Shown here: piece after piece, positions 44,679 to 56,700 of the stretch
How positions within the stretch are numbered: position 1 is the first letter of the stretch
Layout: every line of letters begins with the position of its first letter
Source: Asterochloris sp. CNOR1
Taxonomy: Eukaryota; Chlorophyta; Trebouxiophyceae; Trebouxiales; Trebouxiaceae
Direction of reading: 5' to 3'
Assembly (NCBI GenBank): GCA_963969365.1
Contig: OZ017759.1
Span: forward strand, 2,046,001-2,110,000
Length of the DNA stretch: 64,000 bases
Notes under the pieces: generated by a model
What the model was told of the DNA's origin: nothing
Databases searched by the model: none
Seen by the model: only the letters and a program-made list of their open reading frames with translations
Program-made: the position numbers and the translations under genes

Positions 44679-45389
44679 GTGACTCAGCACTGCAAAGCCC
44701 AGAGGGGCTGGGCATGGGTGGGCAGCCCCATTGCAGATGGCTGGCATGATGCAGCGCAGGCTGCAAGAGAGTTGCATCTCAAACATCTGAACACACCAGG
44801 CAACAGAGCACAGCTGAGTGAGCATCTGCAACGCAGGTGGCCAACCGGCTGCTGTACAGGCACTGCCATAGGTCAAAGCAATCACGTTGACCAAGAGCTC
44901 TCCACTCAGACGAGTGGCCTGCGTCTCTATGTCTTCAGCCAGATACTCGCTGTGGGCACGAGGACCGTAACACCAGCACGCGGGAATTACAGCATGACCT
45001 GGGTTCGGGTTGGCAGTCCAGCCGAGCCACTGCTGGGGGATGCAGCTCAGCCTGGCAAACCGGAGGCACAGCAGCATGGCCGCATCGCTGCAGCCCAACT
45101 TGCGAAAAACATACGTGTGCAGGATAGAGTACTGAGGGATAAGGCATGGCAAAAAGCTGTAGACATCCTTGTGGCCGCCAAGAGATTTGTGGAGCCACTG
45201 AGCATGGATGGCACCGCTTCGCGCTGGCGTGCAGATGTGCCAGAGCCAGATCACGAGGTGCTGATAAGCCTGGTGAAGGCCAACCTGGAGCAACTCTGTA
45301 AGGGCACTGGCCTGGAAGCCTTATCATTCGGTGTCAACCATGTACAGGCAATGGCAGCTTACATGTACAGTGGCCAAATCTGTTGCTGA
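44679..45389 (+). CDS. Unknown protein, tandem paralogue 2
   Basis: This is a paralogue of the protein at 43320-43994. Shared blocks are YSMTW(...)AEPLLG, QPGKPEAQQHGRIAAAQLAK, DILVAAKRFVEPLSMDG and LEQLCKGTGLE. Homology starts at about 44990. The open frame ends at 45389 with YMYSGQICC. In the next frame the sequence aligning to the end of paralogue 1 (VAKSVAEAPLADQVMDA) runs on to a TAG at about 45438-45440. A small frameshift has therefore changed or shortened the C-terminus. It may be a pseudogene or a divergent functional copy. It converges on the ABCG gene. Confidence 0.45.
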   Translation: MTQHCKAQRGWAWVGSPIADGWHDAAQAARELHLKHLNTPGNRAQLSEHLQRRWPTGCCTGTAIGQSNHVDQELSTQTSGLRLYVFSQILAVGTRTVTPARGNYSMTWVRVGSPAEPLLGDAAQPGKPEAQQHGRIAAAQLAKNIRVQDRVLRDKAWQKAVDILVAAKRFVEPLSMDGTASRWRADVPEPDHEVLISLVKANLEQLCKGTGLEALSFGVNHVQAMAAYMYSGQICC

Positions 45390-46171
45390 AGCACCCCTCG
45401 CTGATCAAGTGATGGACGCAGACCTCAGCATCACTGACTAGCATGCACAAATAGAGCCATATATTGCCTTGAAGTGGAAGCCTCAAGATCCCTATAGGAG
45501 AGATAGGAGAGATAGCTATCTGGGGCCCAAGATGTAATAACACGAGACAAAGATGTTGACACAAAAGGCTGCCACCTCAACCTGGCCACGGCTTTGCTGC
45601 TTGAGCCTCTGCTGTGTATGGCACAGCTTACAAGGCCCTTCAAATTGCAGCTGAAAGGCCCAGCCTTCGGCAGGATGTTCAGCATGACAAAGGTGCTGCT
45701 TTGCACCTCTGTAGTGTGCCAAATGGCAATACTTCCTCGCAAGATGAATATAGCTTTTGACCATAGTAAAAGTGGCCCTAGCTATGTCAGCAGGCAGTGC
45801 AAGTCCTGCATTACTCCTCGGCAAGAACATCGCACAGGCACCTCATGTTGCCCTGACATGTGCATGTAGCGTATGATATCTACTGTACATCTGCAGCATG
45901 CCGGCCGCCGCACTTTGTGCCCTTTTTGGGAAGACTGCTGTTACAAAAACAGGAGCATTGGGTAAAGGATTAGTTTGCGCAGGCAAAGGCCTCTAGGCAG
46001 GGTTAATCATCACATAATTCTGCAGCATGATTGCAATGTTGCACTTGGTTGATGCGGCTCAAAACACGATGAAGCTGCTACTGTTCAATGTGCAAGTTGT
46101 AAGGCGGGTCGAGAACAAGAGTGGCACGGTCAGCTCTAGAAGCCATCCTGATGTCACACGTTCTCTTCTGG
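45390..46171. other. Convergent 3' region of paralogue 2 and ABCG gene
   Basis: This contains the duplicated 3' flank of paralogue 2 (about 45565-45675), the direct repeat AGGAGATAGGAGAGATAG near 45497, and a TGTAA for the ABCG gene. No gene is supported. Confidence 0.5.
45941..45945 (-). terminator. Candidate TGTAA polyadenylation signal for ABCG gene
   Basis: TTACA on the + strand lies about 230 bp downstream of the ABCG stop codon. Confidence 0.45.
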
Positions 46172-49100
46172 CTACCTTTTTTGCTGCAGCACAAGAGACT
46201 CACTCAAGATGATGCCTGTTAAGGTAGAAAGCAATGCAAGAGCACATCGCAGAAGCATATGATGTAGCCTAGGGCTCTGGGAAGAGGTGGTGCACCCAGA
46301 ACAAGCAGCGTCACAGAGTTGTGCAACCAGACAACACGCAAGAAGACTCACGAAGTTGACAAACTTGAGGCAGACAATGGCCAGCCCAGCAAAGAAGATG
46401 ATGAAGCCAAACATGATGCCGACGATGGGCCCAATGAAGGACAGCTGGTAATCATAATTTTGGTTGAGGTATTGCTTGATGGTCATCACAGGCTGCCCAA
46501 CTGCACATGTGAAAGGAGGTGGTCATTGTAGGGCGCAGAGAATGAAGTCCAGAGAGCCATCACCCCTCTGCAAGCCATGCTTTCTGCAGCTTGCCACATG
46601 CGATCTAGTCCCTGTTATGCATGATGCACAGGCAATGCTTATTAGTTGGGGGCAGATGCTAACCCTCCCCTCTTCTTTCTACAAGCTGCAGGCTATGCTG
46701 ATGCTCCTCATGCCAGGCTACAGACTCCAGCGCGGGCAACAACCCACCTCCTGTGCTGATGAGGTTCTCCTGGTCGCCCAGCTGTGTCACAATGATGCCG
46801 TACAGCGTCCATGACAGAGGGTTGATGTAGAAGAACCACTTCCACCTGCAGGGGAATCGGGAGAGGTGAGCCAGATCGGCGCAATTGTATGCAGGAAGCT
46901 GGAAGCAGGATGGGCTGGACAGCAGACGGCAGGATGCGCGACATGCAGCAGGTATCAAACAAGTTGAGCAGAAGGCAGCGTGGGCAAGTGCAGGCGGCAA
47001 CAGCCGCATGAGGCAGGATCTCTGCTGAGAAGAGGTCTGTCACTGAGGCAGCTGTGGGTGTCCTCACCAGGGGACCATCTGGGTGACAGGCACCAGGAAA
47101 CCCCTGCAAAACAGACATCACTACAGTGTCAGGGCCTGAACAGCAGAATGCTGCAGGCCAGACACAGATGTGCTGCAGGTCTGAGGGCATGGGGCCAGCA
47201 TGACAAGAGCTGGCCCTGCAAACTGCAGGCCAGCCAGGATGCACCTGCTCCGCAACTTGAAAGCGCCAGAGGGGCAGGCCTGGCAAGCGGTGGCATGCAG
47301 GAGGCACGAGACTCACGTGAACAGATTCCAGAAGCCATAGAAGAAACTGCTCAGCACAGAGGCGATGGCCAGGTCGGGAGTGACATAGACGCCCATGATG
47401 CCTGCGGGGATAAATGCTTGATCGCTGTCACACTGGCAGCCTGTCAGGGTGGTGATGGGGGATGCAAGAGGTCCTCGTGCACAGTCGCAGTTGGGTGTGG
47501 GTGGTTGCACAGCTTCCAAGCTGAATCACAAGCTGGCGCCATGCCACCGTGCATATCACTGGCGATCAACACGCACCGTAGAAGGTCATGAGCAGCAGCG
47601 TCATCCACACGACAAAGACAAACCTGCAGCAGCATGGCGCCAAAGTGCTGAAGCCTGGGTATAACATAAGCTATCTTGAGCCAGCCTAACATTCTTGGTA
47701 CTGCGAGTCAAGAATGCACCTGACAGGCCCAATCAACTTGCTGGCACATGCTGTGAGGAAAACGCAAGTCACTACATGGGCGCTGCCAGCTAGGAGCTCT
47801 GCGTGATAATGCCTGGTAGGGCAATGCAGGACAGTGAGCGCAGTACAAGCGTAGACGTCAGGTGGACATTTGCACTGGGTGGAGCCCAGCACTGGGTGGA
47901 GCCCTGCCTCAGTTGGGCAACAGAGACGCCACTGCCAGCACCACAGGACTGAACCATCAGAGAGCATGTGTGGGCCTTGTTGATTGCACTCACCAGAAGA
48001 ATTTGCCAGCGTCTGCGTCAAAGCCCATCATCCAGTAGGCGCAGGCTGAGAAGAGGATGTCCTGCCCAAGGGTGTAGGGGATCTCGATGAAGCACTGGGC
48101 CAGGGCAAAGGGCAGCTCGTCGTACCTGCAGAGGCAGGTGCAGACGGCAGCATGAGTAGCAGTAGAAGAGAGAGGTCACGGTCTGCAGGCTTCACCCGGC
48201 AGAGCACCACCTCAGGGCTGCTGATGTTAAGCGCAGGCCTGGACTTGGTGAACAAGCTTGTGCACTGCAGGACAAATGAAATTTGTGCAGGGACCACGCT
48301 GCATCACAACTGAGGTAAAAAGCATGCCCAGGGTGGTGCTTCGCAGATGGGCCTGCAGCATTGCACACACAGACAGACACAGGTAGGTGCAGTGCAGCAT
48401 CGAGGTCCATCTGACACCTTGCCATCATGCAGGAATGTGCCCATGCCGCTGACCAGGACACAGCATTAGGTAGGGGCAGGCCCAACAAGATCGCCTGCCA
48501 TGCTGCACAGATGGGCTCGCACTGCTGGCCACCAGAGTTAGGCAGGGGATAGCACGTGGTGTCTTGACAATGGCAGGCTATGCTGCAGACTCACATGCCG
48601 GCAGCGCGCTCTCGGTACATGACTGCCCGCTCTGTTGCAGCCACCGGCTGTACAGTCATGGAACCAATGATGCCTGCAGGCACATGCATAGTGCCCCTCA
48701 GAAGCTGGTCAGCCTGTATTGCTGGCTGCTGCTTAGTGACAGCGGCAGCGAATAGCCTGCAGCCGCACACGGGAGGTGACACAAAGCACTGTCCGCACTG
48801 CCCTGGGCTACGACCTCTGACCATGTCAGCACTGCTTGTATGTGGAAGGGGTCAGGGGCGGATTGCTGTCAAGCTGCTACTGGTATCTGACTTGCCCAGT
48901 GCTGTGTGCAGAGATGAGATAGTGGGCTGCATGCACGCAGGGCTTACCCAAGAAAAGCATGGCGATGTAGAGCGCTCCCAGAATGTTGCCCAAGTCCTGG
49001 GAGTTGGTCCTACAGCCACCAACAGCAGTACTGCAGCATTCGGCTGGGCTGACTGGCATTGAGCACTGCCACTCAATGATGTGGCCTGCTGAGCAACATG

Positions 49101-50768
49101 GAATAGGGTGCACTTCATCCCAGCAGCAGCCATTCCCCTTGGGGTCAGCCTCTATTTCTCATATATATATGTATGAACAATGCTGCAGCGTGCCATCACC
49201 TTAGAGGCAGAGGGTGCAAGCACAGCAGGCCACAGGAGAGTGACTCCCTGCCGTATGCTGGCACAGACAGAGCAAGGTCTGACCTCTTGTGGTTGACCTT
49301 CCAGAGAATGGCACCCATCAGCAGGCCCAGCACAGCGCCAAACAGGAAGCGTGTGGAGTTGTAGGCAGGGTTGCGCCTGCAGGCAGGGTCATCGCAATCA
49401 AATTCAGGGTTGATTGCTGCTGTCCAGAAAGGTTGGGCGCAAAGGCAGGCAGGCCTGCCTTTTAAGTTGTGAACTTGCCGCAGCAAAAGATTACTGCCAG
49501 CCCTGGGCCTGCAGTAGTATGCCAGCAGGCAACAACGCCGAGCGTATAGGCAGATGCCGGCTTGTTAGCAGGTCTGTCCTAGCAGACAGGAGCCTAGCTC
49601 AAGAGCCACTGCCACACCCATGGCGGAGGCACATGTGCATGCTGGCCTGGCTCTGCAAATGCTGCAGAGACCCTGTGGGGCATCAGAACAGGGCTCACCA
49701 GTAGCTCTGCCAGAACTTCCAGAAGACCATGTAGAACTGGGTGAGGTAGCCCTGAGGGTACTTGCTGCTGAACTGAAGGGGCTGAGAGCCCTCGGCAGGC
49801 ACCTGCAGCTTCTTGATCAGCTCCTCGTTGCGCCTGCAGCAGGGCACATCCAGTCTATGAGGGAAATAGGACTTAAATAAAAGCAGACCTGTCAAGAGGG
49901 ATCTCAGGGGGGTCAGGCTGCCCCCCATTTGAGAGCAGCAGACATCCCCTGAGGCGTGGTGCCACAGAGCAGCCCCAGTTGCAGGCACACTCTACATTGT
50001 GGAGCACACAGCCAATGAGGCAGCTTTGCCTAGCAGTACCCAAAGTGAGCAGCTGTGATGAAGCGACCACACCACCTGTACGCAGCGCCTGTCAGCCAGA
50101 CTGTGAGATGCTCGACTAACAGTGCCAAAGCTTATGAGCTGCACGCGGTGTGACGTTGGCAGCTGCCGGCTGCACAGCAATATGCCATCCGACAAAGAGA
50201 CGAGATCCAATTGTGCGCTCGACAGCAATATAAGGGTGCATGCTGGCAGCATGCCAATGACGCTGTACAAGGCAGAAGCTCACAGGTACAGCTTGCTCTC
50301 CCGGTACTTCTTGGCGAAGTCCACCCCAATGTTGGCCTCCATGCCAGGGGTGGACACCTGCACACAGGCAGCGCGCAGGTGGGATCGGCCCTGGTCAGCA
50401 ACTTGGCTCACAAGCCTGGTGTCCCTGTGCCATTTGCGCAGCTGGACGCTGCGCACAAGCTGCTGTATGTGCCTCAAGGGCAGCAGTCTGCATGTGTGCC
50501 ACCGGCAGGGATGGCGGCCATTGCACAAGGCCAAGCAGCATCCACCATCACCCCAGGCAGCTTACAAGGCCAGACGGCAGCCGGCAGAGCATGCCAATGT
50601 TCGCCTATAGCTGCCAGCATGCAGGTGGCAGACCTTGCAGGAAACGGCAAAGTGGGCACTCACTTGCAGCATCCAGGTGGCTGGGTTGAGCCCGGCTTGC
50701 AGACGGGGCACACCAGGGATGGCCTCAAAGTACTCAATCAGCCTGCGACTCTGCTTGCCCAGGTGACC
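46172..50768 (-). other. ABCG TMD2 and C-terminus
   Basis: Exons: 50664-50768, 50284-50357, 49699-49833, 49284-49376, 48948-49009, 48595-48673, 47994-48125, 47577-47623, 47317-47401, 47068-47103, 46748-46845, 46352-46500 and 46172-46183. Landmarks are [54 protein letters not shown]-like [15 protein letters not shown] and the last helix [18 protein letters not shown]. Exons as short as 36, 47 and 12 nt occur. Confidence 0.9.
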
Positions 50769-53700
50769 CTGTAGACAAACGGATCTTCACGCGGATGGCT
50801 CGACGGTCAACTTTTGCAGGATGTGCCGCCAAGGGCACAGAGCGAGGGTCGGAGCAGCAGGGCGGCATGAGGGATATGCAGCAGCCGAATTTTGACAGGG
50901 GCTGGCTGCCAGTACAATACCAGCCACAAATTTGCGGCCTCAAAAGACCATGGGAGAACAACAAGAGCTGCAGAGAAGCCTGTGCGGGTGCTCACGTGGT
51001 AAGTGACATAGCCTCCAGACTTGAGCAGCAGCAAGTCATCAAAGGCCTCAAAGATGTCAATGCTGGGCTGGTGGATGGTGCACACCTGCAGGGAGCAGTG
51101 CAACCTGAGTGAGCCACATGCAAGGATGGCTGCAAGAGCCAGTGAGGACATGTAAACCGCAGACACGTTTCCAGAAGCATGGCTGCGTCTTGTCAGCTGT
51201 GCAACAGTGAGGCAGACATCCACAGGACAGACATGGGTTGGGCATGCTGTGCAGGGCTGGTTATGACTGAACAGAGTGGACTGGACAGAGTGAAAAGCAC
51301 TGAGCTGGGTCTGCTAGTGCTGAAATGCACATGGTGGCTAAAACGGCATGCTGCTAGTGCTGATATGCACATGATGGCTGGCATTGCATGCCACGTCACG
51401 GGCAGCGATCAGCGCTCGACAACGCTCTGCGGATGCAGCAGTCCTCATCTGCAAGTGACTTGTTGATGTTTGAGCAGGCTGTTGCCCTTACCACTGTGCG
51501 GCCGGTGTTGACGGTGTTGCGGACTGTGCGCATGACAATGGCAGCAGCACGGGCGTCAAGACCTGCAATGGGAATTTGCATGCTCAGCCAGCTGCGTAGC
51601 ACAGGAAGCCAAGCCGCAAAGGTTGCTCATGATCCCCAAGAGGCTAAGGAGTACAAGCAACCTCGTGCTGCTTCCAGTGTACGGCCTGCTGCTGACAACA
51701 GGCCGGGCCAAGCTGTGCATGCCGGTAGACAATTCGCACCTGAGGTGGGCTCGTCCATGAACACAATGGAGGGGTTGGCCACCTGCAAGGCAGAATCTCT
51801 GACTCTGAGATGGGCATCGACCATATTCAAGCAGGAGTGCAAGCTGCGGCAGTCGCCAGGCAGCCAATGCAAGACCTAGCTCATGTTAGCAGCCATGGTT
51901 CAGGGGAGGACAGCAGGCAGATGCTGCTGCACTCCTCACATGGTGCTGCCAACAACTGAGAGCAAGGTGTCAGGCTGCATCTAGGCACTTCACACACTGG
52001 CAGAATACAGCTTGAGAAGATTGATGAGCACAGCGCACACCAGGCTGTGCCTCAAATCGCTACCCAAATCATGACAAACGCTCACAACCCAGAGATGAGA
52101 ATGGAAGACAAAGCAGGCGCCCTCAACCCAGGCAAGCTTAGGTCGTAGCTATATAGTGCAGCAGGAGCAGGCAGCATCAGCTAATTCACCCTTTTCACTG
52201 CAAGCCGCAGAGCTGTGGCCACTGCCCGCCACCCCTACAACAAACGCCAGATGTCGCAGCAGACTTTCGTCAGCACACCCGTCGCATCCAACTCACCAGC
52301 TCAACAGCAATGGTGAGGCGCTTGCGGGCCTCCACGCTGAGGCCGGTCAGGCCTGGCTTGCCCACCAAGGCATTGGACAGGGGCGTCAGCTCCACCAGCT
52401 CCTCAACCTGTGAGCAGCCACATTCAGCATGAGCATGGAGGCATGAGCTGCATGCCTGAAGGCATGCAGGGTGGAACAGGAGCCACCGTGGGGCGGTGCT
52501 GCCATGGTGGCCATACGCAGCAAGACCACAGAAAAAATGCATAGACTCTTGAACAACATCAATGCGTCTCGACTTGAGTCAAGCAAGGTCAGCAGCTCCA
52601 CTGCAGGTTGCCACATCATGAGGCAGGCAACCCCACAATGACCACATTGCGAAATATCTGCTGGGGCAGCAGGCTGGGGGCAGCAGGGAGGTGGCAAGGT
52701 GAGGTGGCAAGGTGGGCTGAGGCAGACCTGCTCCCCAAATGGCAGTTAGTTTACTCAGGCCAGTGCGCATAGTCTGCACACTCATCTGTGCAGGTCAGCG
52801 GGGTGAAGCCCACAGCCGACCTACTCCCCTGCATGTCTCACCTCATTGACGAAGGCGTTCACTGTTGCCCTGTCCACATCTGTGCTAAAGCGCAGGCGTG
52901 CGCTGAAGATGAGGGACTCGTGCACAGTGATGAAGGGGGAGTGGATGTCCGTCTGCTCACAGTAGCCTGCAGCCAGGGCAAGCGCAACTTGAGCAGATGT
53001 TGTCATGGCCCTTGTTGGCAGCTGCCAGTTTGTCCATGGCTTGCTGCACACTTGCAGCAGGAAGGTGCTGGCAGCAGCCACTTCATACAACTGTTGCTGC
53101 GCAACTTCAGCAGGATTTTGCTGGCCGCACAAGCGCTGTGAATTTTGTTGATGACATGTTGCAGGCTCTGCAATGGCAACACCAGGTGCGCAGCAAGTGT
53201 GTGATGGCAGGTTGCGCACCAGGCAGTGTGCAGTGCCTCAGCACACACAGCCAAGCAGATTCCACTGTGCTCACCCATGACACGCGCAAAGGTGGCCTGC
53301 ACCTTGGGGTGCCCGCTCACTCTCACATCGCCCGTGATCTGACCGGCTGCAGGGCCCAAGAGACGTCAGCATATCGTCCGCTCAGGGTGACTTGACCTGC
53401 CTGGCACTGTGCTAAGCGCAGCAATTGGAGGCACTCTGCATGGTGTGTCATGCACTTCAATGTGCAGAGAGGGCCAACAGCCCTGGGCTAAATGTGCTGC
53501 ACTTGCAAAGGGTTGTGCATTTCATGGGCAATTCTCTCAGCGTGCGCAGGTGACAGGCACGCGGGATGCTGCAGGTTGCACCCACAGCCAACACTCTCTG
53601 GCATGCACAGGGCTGCCCACGGGTCCTGCTCATGGGTCCAGGACGACCCAGCTGTACATCCAATCTCATGCAGTACAACACAGGCGTCCAGGAGCACGCT

Positions 53701-56700
53701 GCTTATTGATCCAGCCCAAACGTCCCTTTCAGGTGAAGAATGCCCAGCTGCGCCAAAGGTGATCATCCAGTACATCACAACCTTTGTCGCGCTGTTGATT
53801 GCTGCCCCTGGACACGTGTTGGTAAGCATGCTGCAGACACGTGCATGCCCAAACTCAAGCTCCCATCTCCTCTGCCCACCCCTCTCCACACCATTGCCCG
53901 TCACACTTTGCATGGGAGACTCACTGGTCTTGCGCCCCGCCAGCACGTCCATCAGCGTAGTCTTGCCAGCGCCCGAGCTGCCGACGAGGGCAGTCAAGAT
54001 GCCCGGCCGGAACGCGCCGCTCACATCGTTCAGCAGCTGCAGCATCTTCTTGCCGCCCACATCCGCCGCGCGGGGACCCAGCTTCTCAGGGTCCGTGCTG
54101 ACTTCCTGCAGGCACGTGGGAGCAGCCCAGTTCAGCCTTTGCCAACTTGCTGCTGGCTGGCTGGGTCCCAGCAAGCTCTGGGCTGCCCTTCTGCAGGGGG
54201 CTCTTCTGCAATACACATAAAACCAGCAGACTGAGGAGCTGAGATGCTGCAGTTAGATGAGGCTGTTGGCATTGACCGGCGGCACCCCATTCATACTACA
54301 GTGAGTCAGACGCACACATATGTGCATGAACGGGACCAGCATGGCTGCACCCCCTCTGCTGCAGTGCCTTGCAAGCCCTTGGCAGCTCTACTGCACCTGA
54401 CAAGGTGGGCAGGGCAAGGCTTGGGCCAGCTCAAATGACAATTTGAAGTCCTGTCACTGCTGAGGAGATGAGATGTCAAATTAAAGGTCGAAGGTTGCCC
54501 GCTGGCCCCACCTTGGTAGGTCAAACGGCGCGAACTTGATAGAAAGCAGAAGCCCATCAAGTCACAGGTATGCTCACCTTGGGCAGGTCCACATAGTAGT
54601 TGAGGTGGTGGAAGGTCAAATCGAGGGGGTTGAAGGGCAACACCATGCCCTTCCCGCCAGCAGGAATGTGGCTGCCAGACATCGTGCCCGACAAGCGTTG
54701 GGAGCCCAGGCCCTGCGCAGAGCCACCAGCCTGCAGGCAAGAACCACATTGCTGCCATATGAAACATGCGGACTTGTGAGCGGACAGCAATTTGGAAGGA
54801 ACTGCTGTGCGCAGCAACATGGTTGCCAACCTGTAGGCAGGCAAATGGGTGAGTCCGGCACAGCCTGTGGCTGCTGGCAGATCATGTGTCAAGTTTTTGC
54901 CGTTGCTGACAGCAGGCAGAGAGCAGCAGGTTGAGTGCAGGGCATTCAAGGGGCATTCAGACAGCAGATGGCCAGCCAGCAGTTGCAGGGCCAGATCCCG
55001 CTTAGGAGCTGGCAGCAGATGCTGCCTTGAATCAAGGGTCAAGGTAACTGTGTCCTACCTCTAAATGACGTTGCAACACACATGTAGCATAGGAAATATG
55101 ACTTGAAACTGCAAGGCCTGCCCAAAAGCTGTCACAGACGTGCTCACAATGTACAAGCCCTATGAAACGTTGTATGGCCTGCTGCCGCCCACAGAACAAC
55201 AAAACCGGACACAATGCTGCACAGCCTCGGACGAGTGACTTGCTACAGGCTGCACTGCGACATCAACTCAGACAGGTTGGCCCTGTTGTGGCTGACACTG
55301 TCCACCATATCAGCCGAACATGAGGACTGCTGTGCAGCCTGGCAAGACGAAAGCAGTGCTGATCCCACCTGCAGGCTGCGCTGCGACATGAGCTCTGACA
55401 GGGTGGCCCCTTTGCGGCTGCCACCTCGGCTCCCCAGGCTCCTGCGCGAGGCATTCTGGGCAGGCTGCGTCTCCCCGCCCTGCACGCCCGGGCTGGCCAG
55501 AGGGCTGAGTGGTGGGTTTGCAGGCTGCTGGGACCCCACCATGGCCTGGCCCTCTGCAATCTCACCTGCAGGGGGAGGACAGGCAGCACGTGAAATCGGG
55601 GCAGCAGACACAGCAGAGGACTGCTCACAATGATGTTGGGCACTGTGGGGTGGCCTGAGGGTGCCGGCATGATCCAAAGCATCGACAAACCCCCAGCAGG
55701 ACGCCATACGGCGACTCCTGCTGCAGAGAATCACGCTCCATGTGCAGACACCGTACCCCAGACAGGTGGTGGTCAGCACAACCCTGCCTGGCGATGCGAA
55801 AGGGGCAAGTCGGTCTGCTTTGCTGACGTGTGGCATGCAAACTCTGGGGCCCCTGAGATGTCACAACCTGCACAACCTCACCTGGCAGTATGAAGGGGTG
55901 CTGGCTGCTGCAGGGACTGATGGGCACTTGGCATGCAGATCCTGTGACTGCAATATGGCAGCGCCTTCACAAACTCACCTGGCAGTGTGGCGTGGACTGC
56001 TGGCTGCAGGGACTGGCGCTTGGCATGGCCAGCCAGAATGGTCTCCTCTTCAGGGGACAGGCGTCCACCCTCACCAGCCTGCACAGGAGGCGCACCACCT
56101 GTAATTGCCCTGCCCATTGGGAGATGCTCTGCACTCTGCTTTGTCAAACCTGAAGCGTTGCAGGCCCGTCACAGAGCCTGGTGTGCTGGTGACCCAGGCG
56201 GCGTGCATCGGTTCAGGATGGCCAGACCCTCACAGGACCCTCAGGCGCTGGCAACACCCGAGCAGGCAGCACCCTACTTCATGCATATTGCCAGCAGCAG
56301 TGCACAGATGCAACGCAGCTTGTACAAGGTGTGCCTTACAGCCGCTGCAGGTGTCAGCCTTGCAACACAACACGCACCACAATATGAGCCTTGTGCTCCA
56401 GAGCAGCTATCTCAGCCTTGGTGGGGATGACTACAGTCAGGCTCTCATTGCGGCTGGCTGGGGCGCTGGTCAGGGGGTGGGAGTGCACATTGCCGTTGGT
56501 ATGGGGGGTGCCATCGCCATTGCCCAGGGCCTGCAGGGCATGAGGGATTCTGTGGTTCATTTCAGCCTGTGGTGCAAAGCCTGACACAAGGCATGAGTTG
56601 CATGTTGCAGGCTACATGTATTGTACTGCCGCCTACGTCTCCTGCTTGCCCTGCGTGCTGAAGAAGTTCACAAGCCCACTTGTGCAGAAAGGACTGCTCA

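Noticed and set aside
55625-55927. Minus-strand frame that could be an extra ABCG linker exon
   Set aside because: Its splice-like ends are echoes of the donor of exon 55979-56098, and the flanking exons already join in phase without it.
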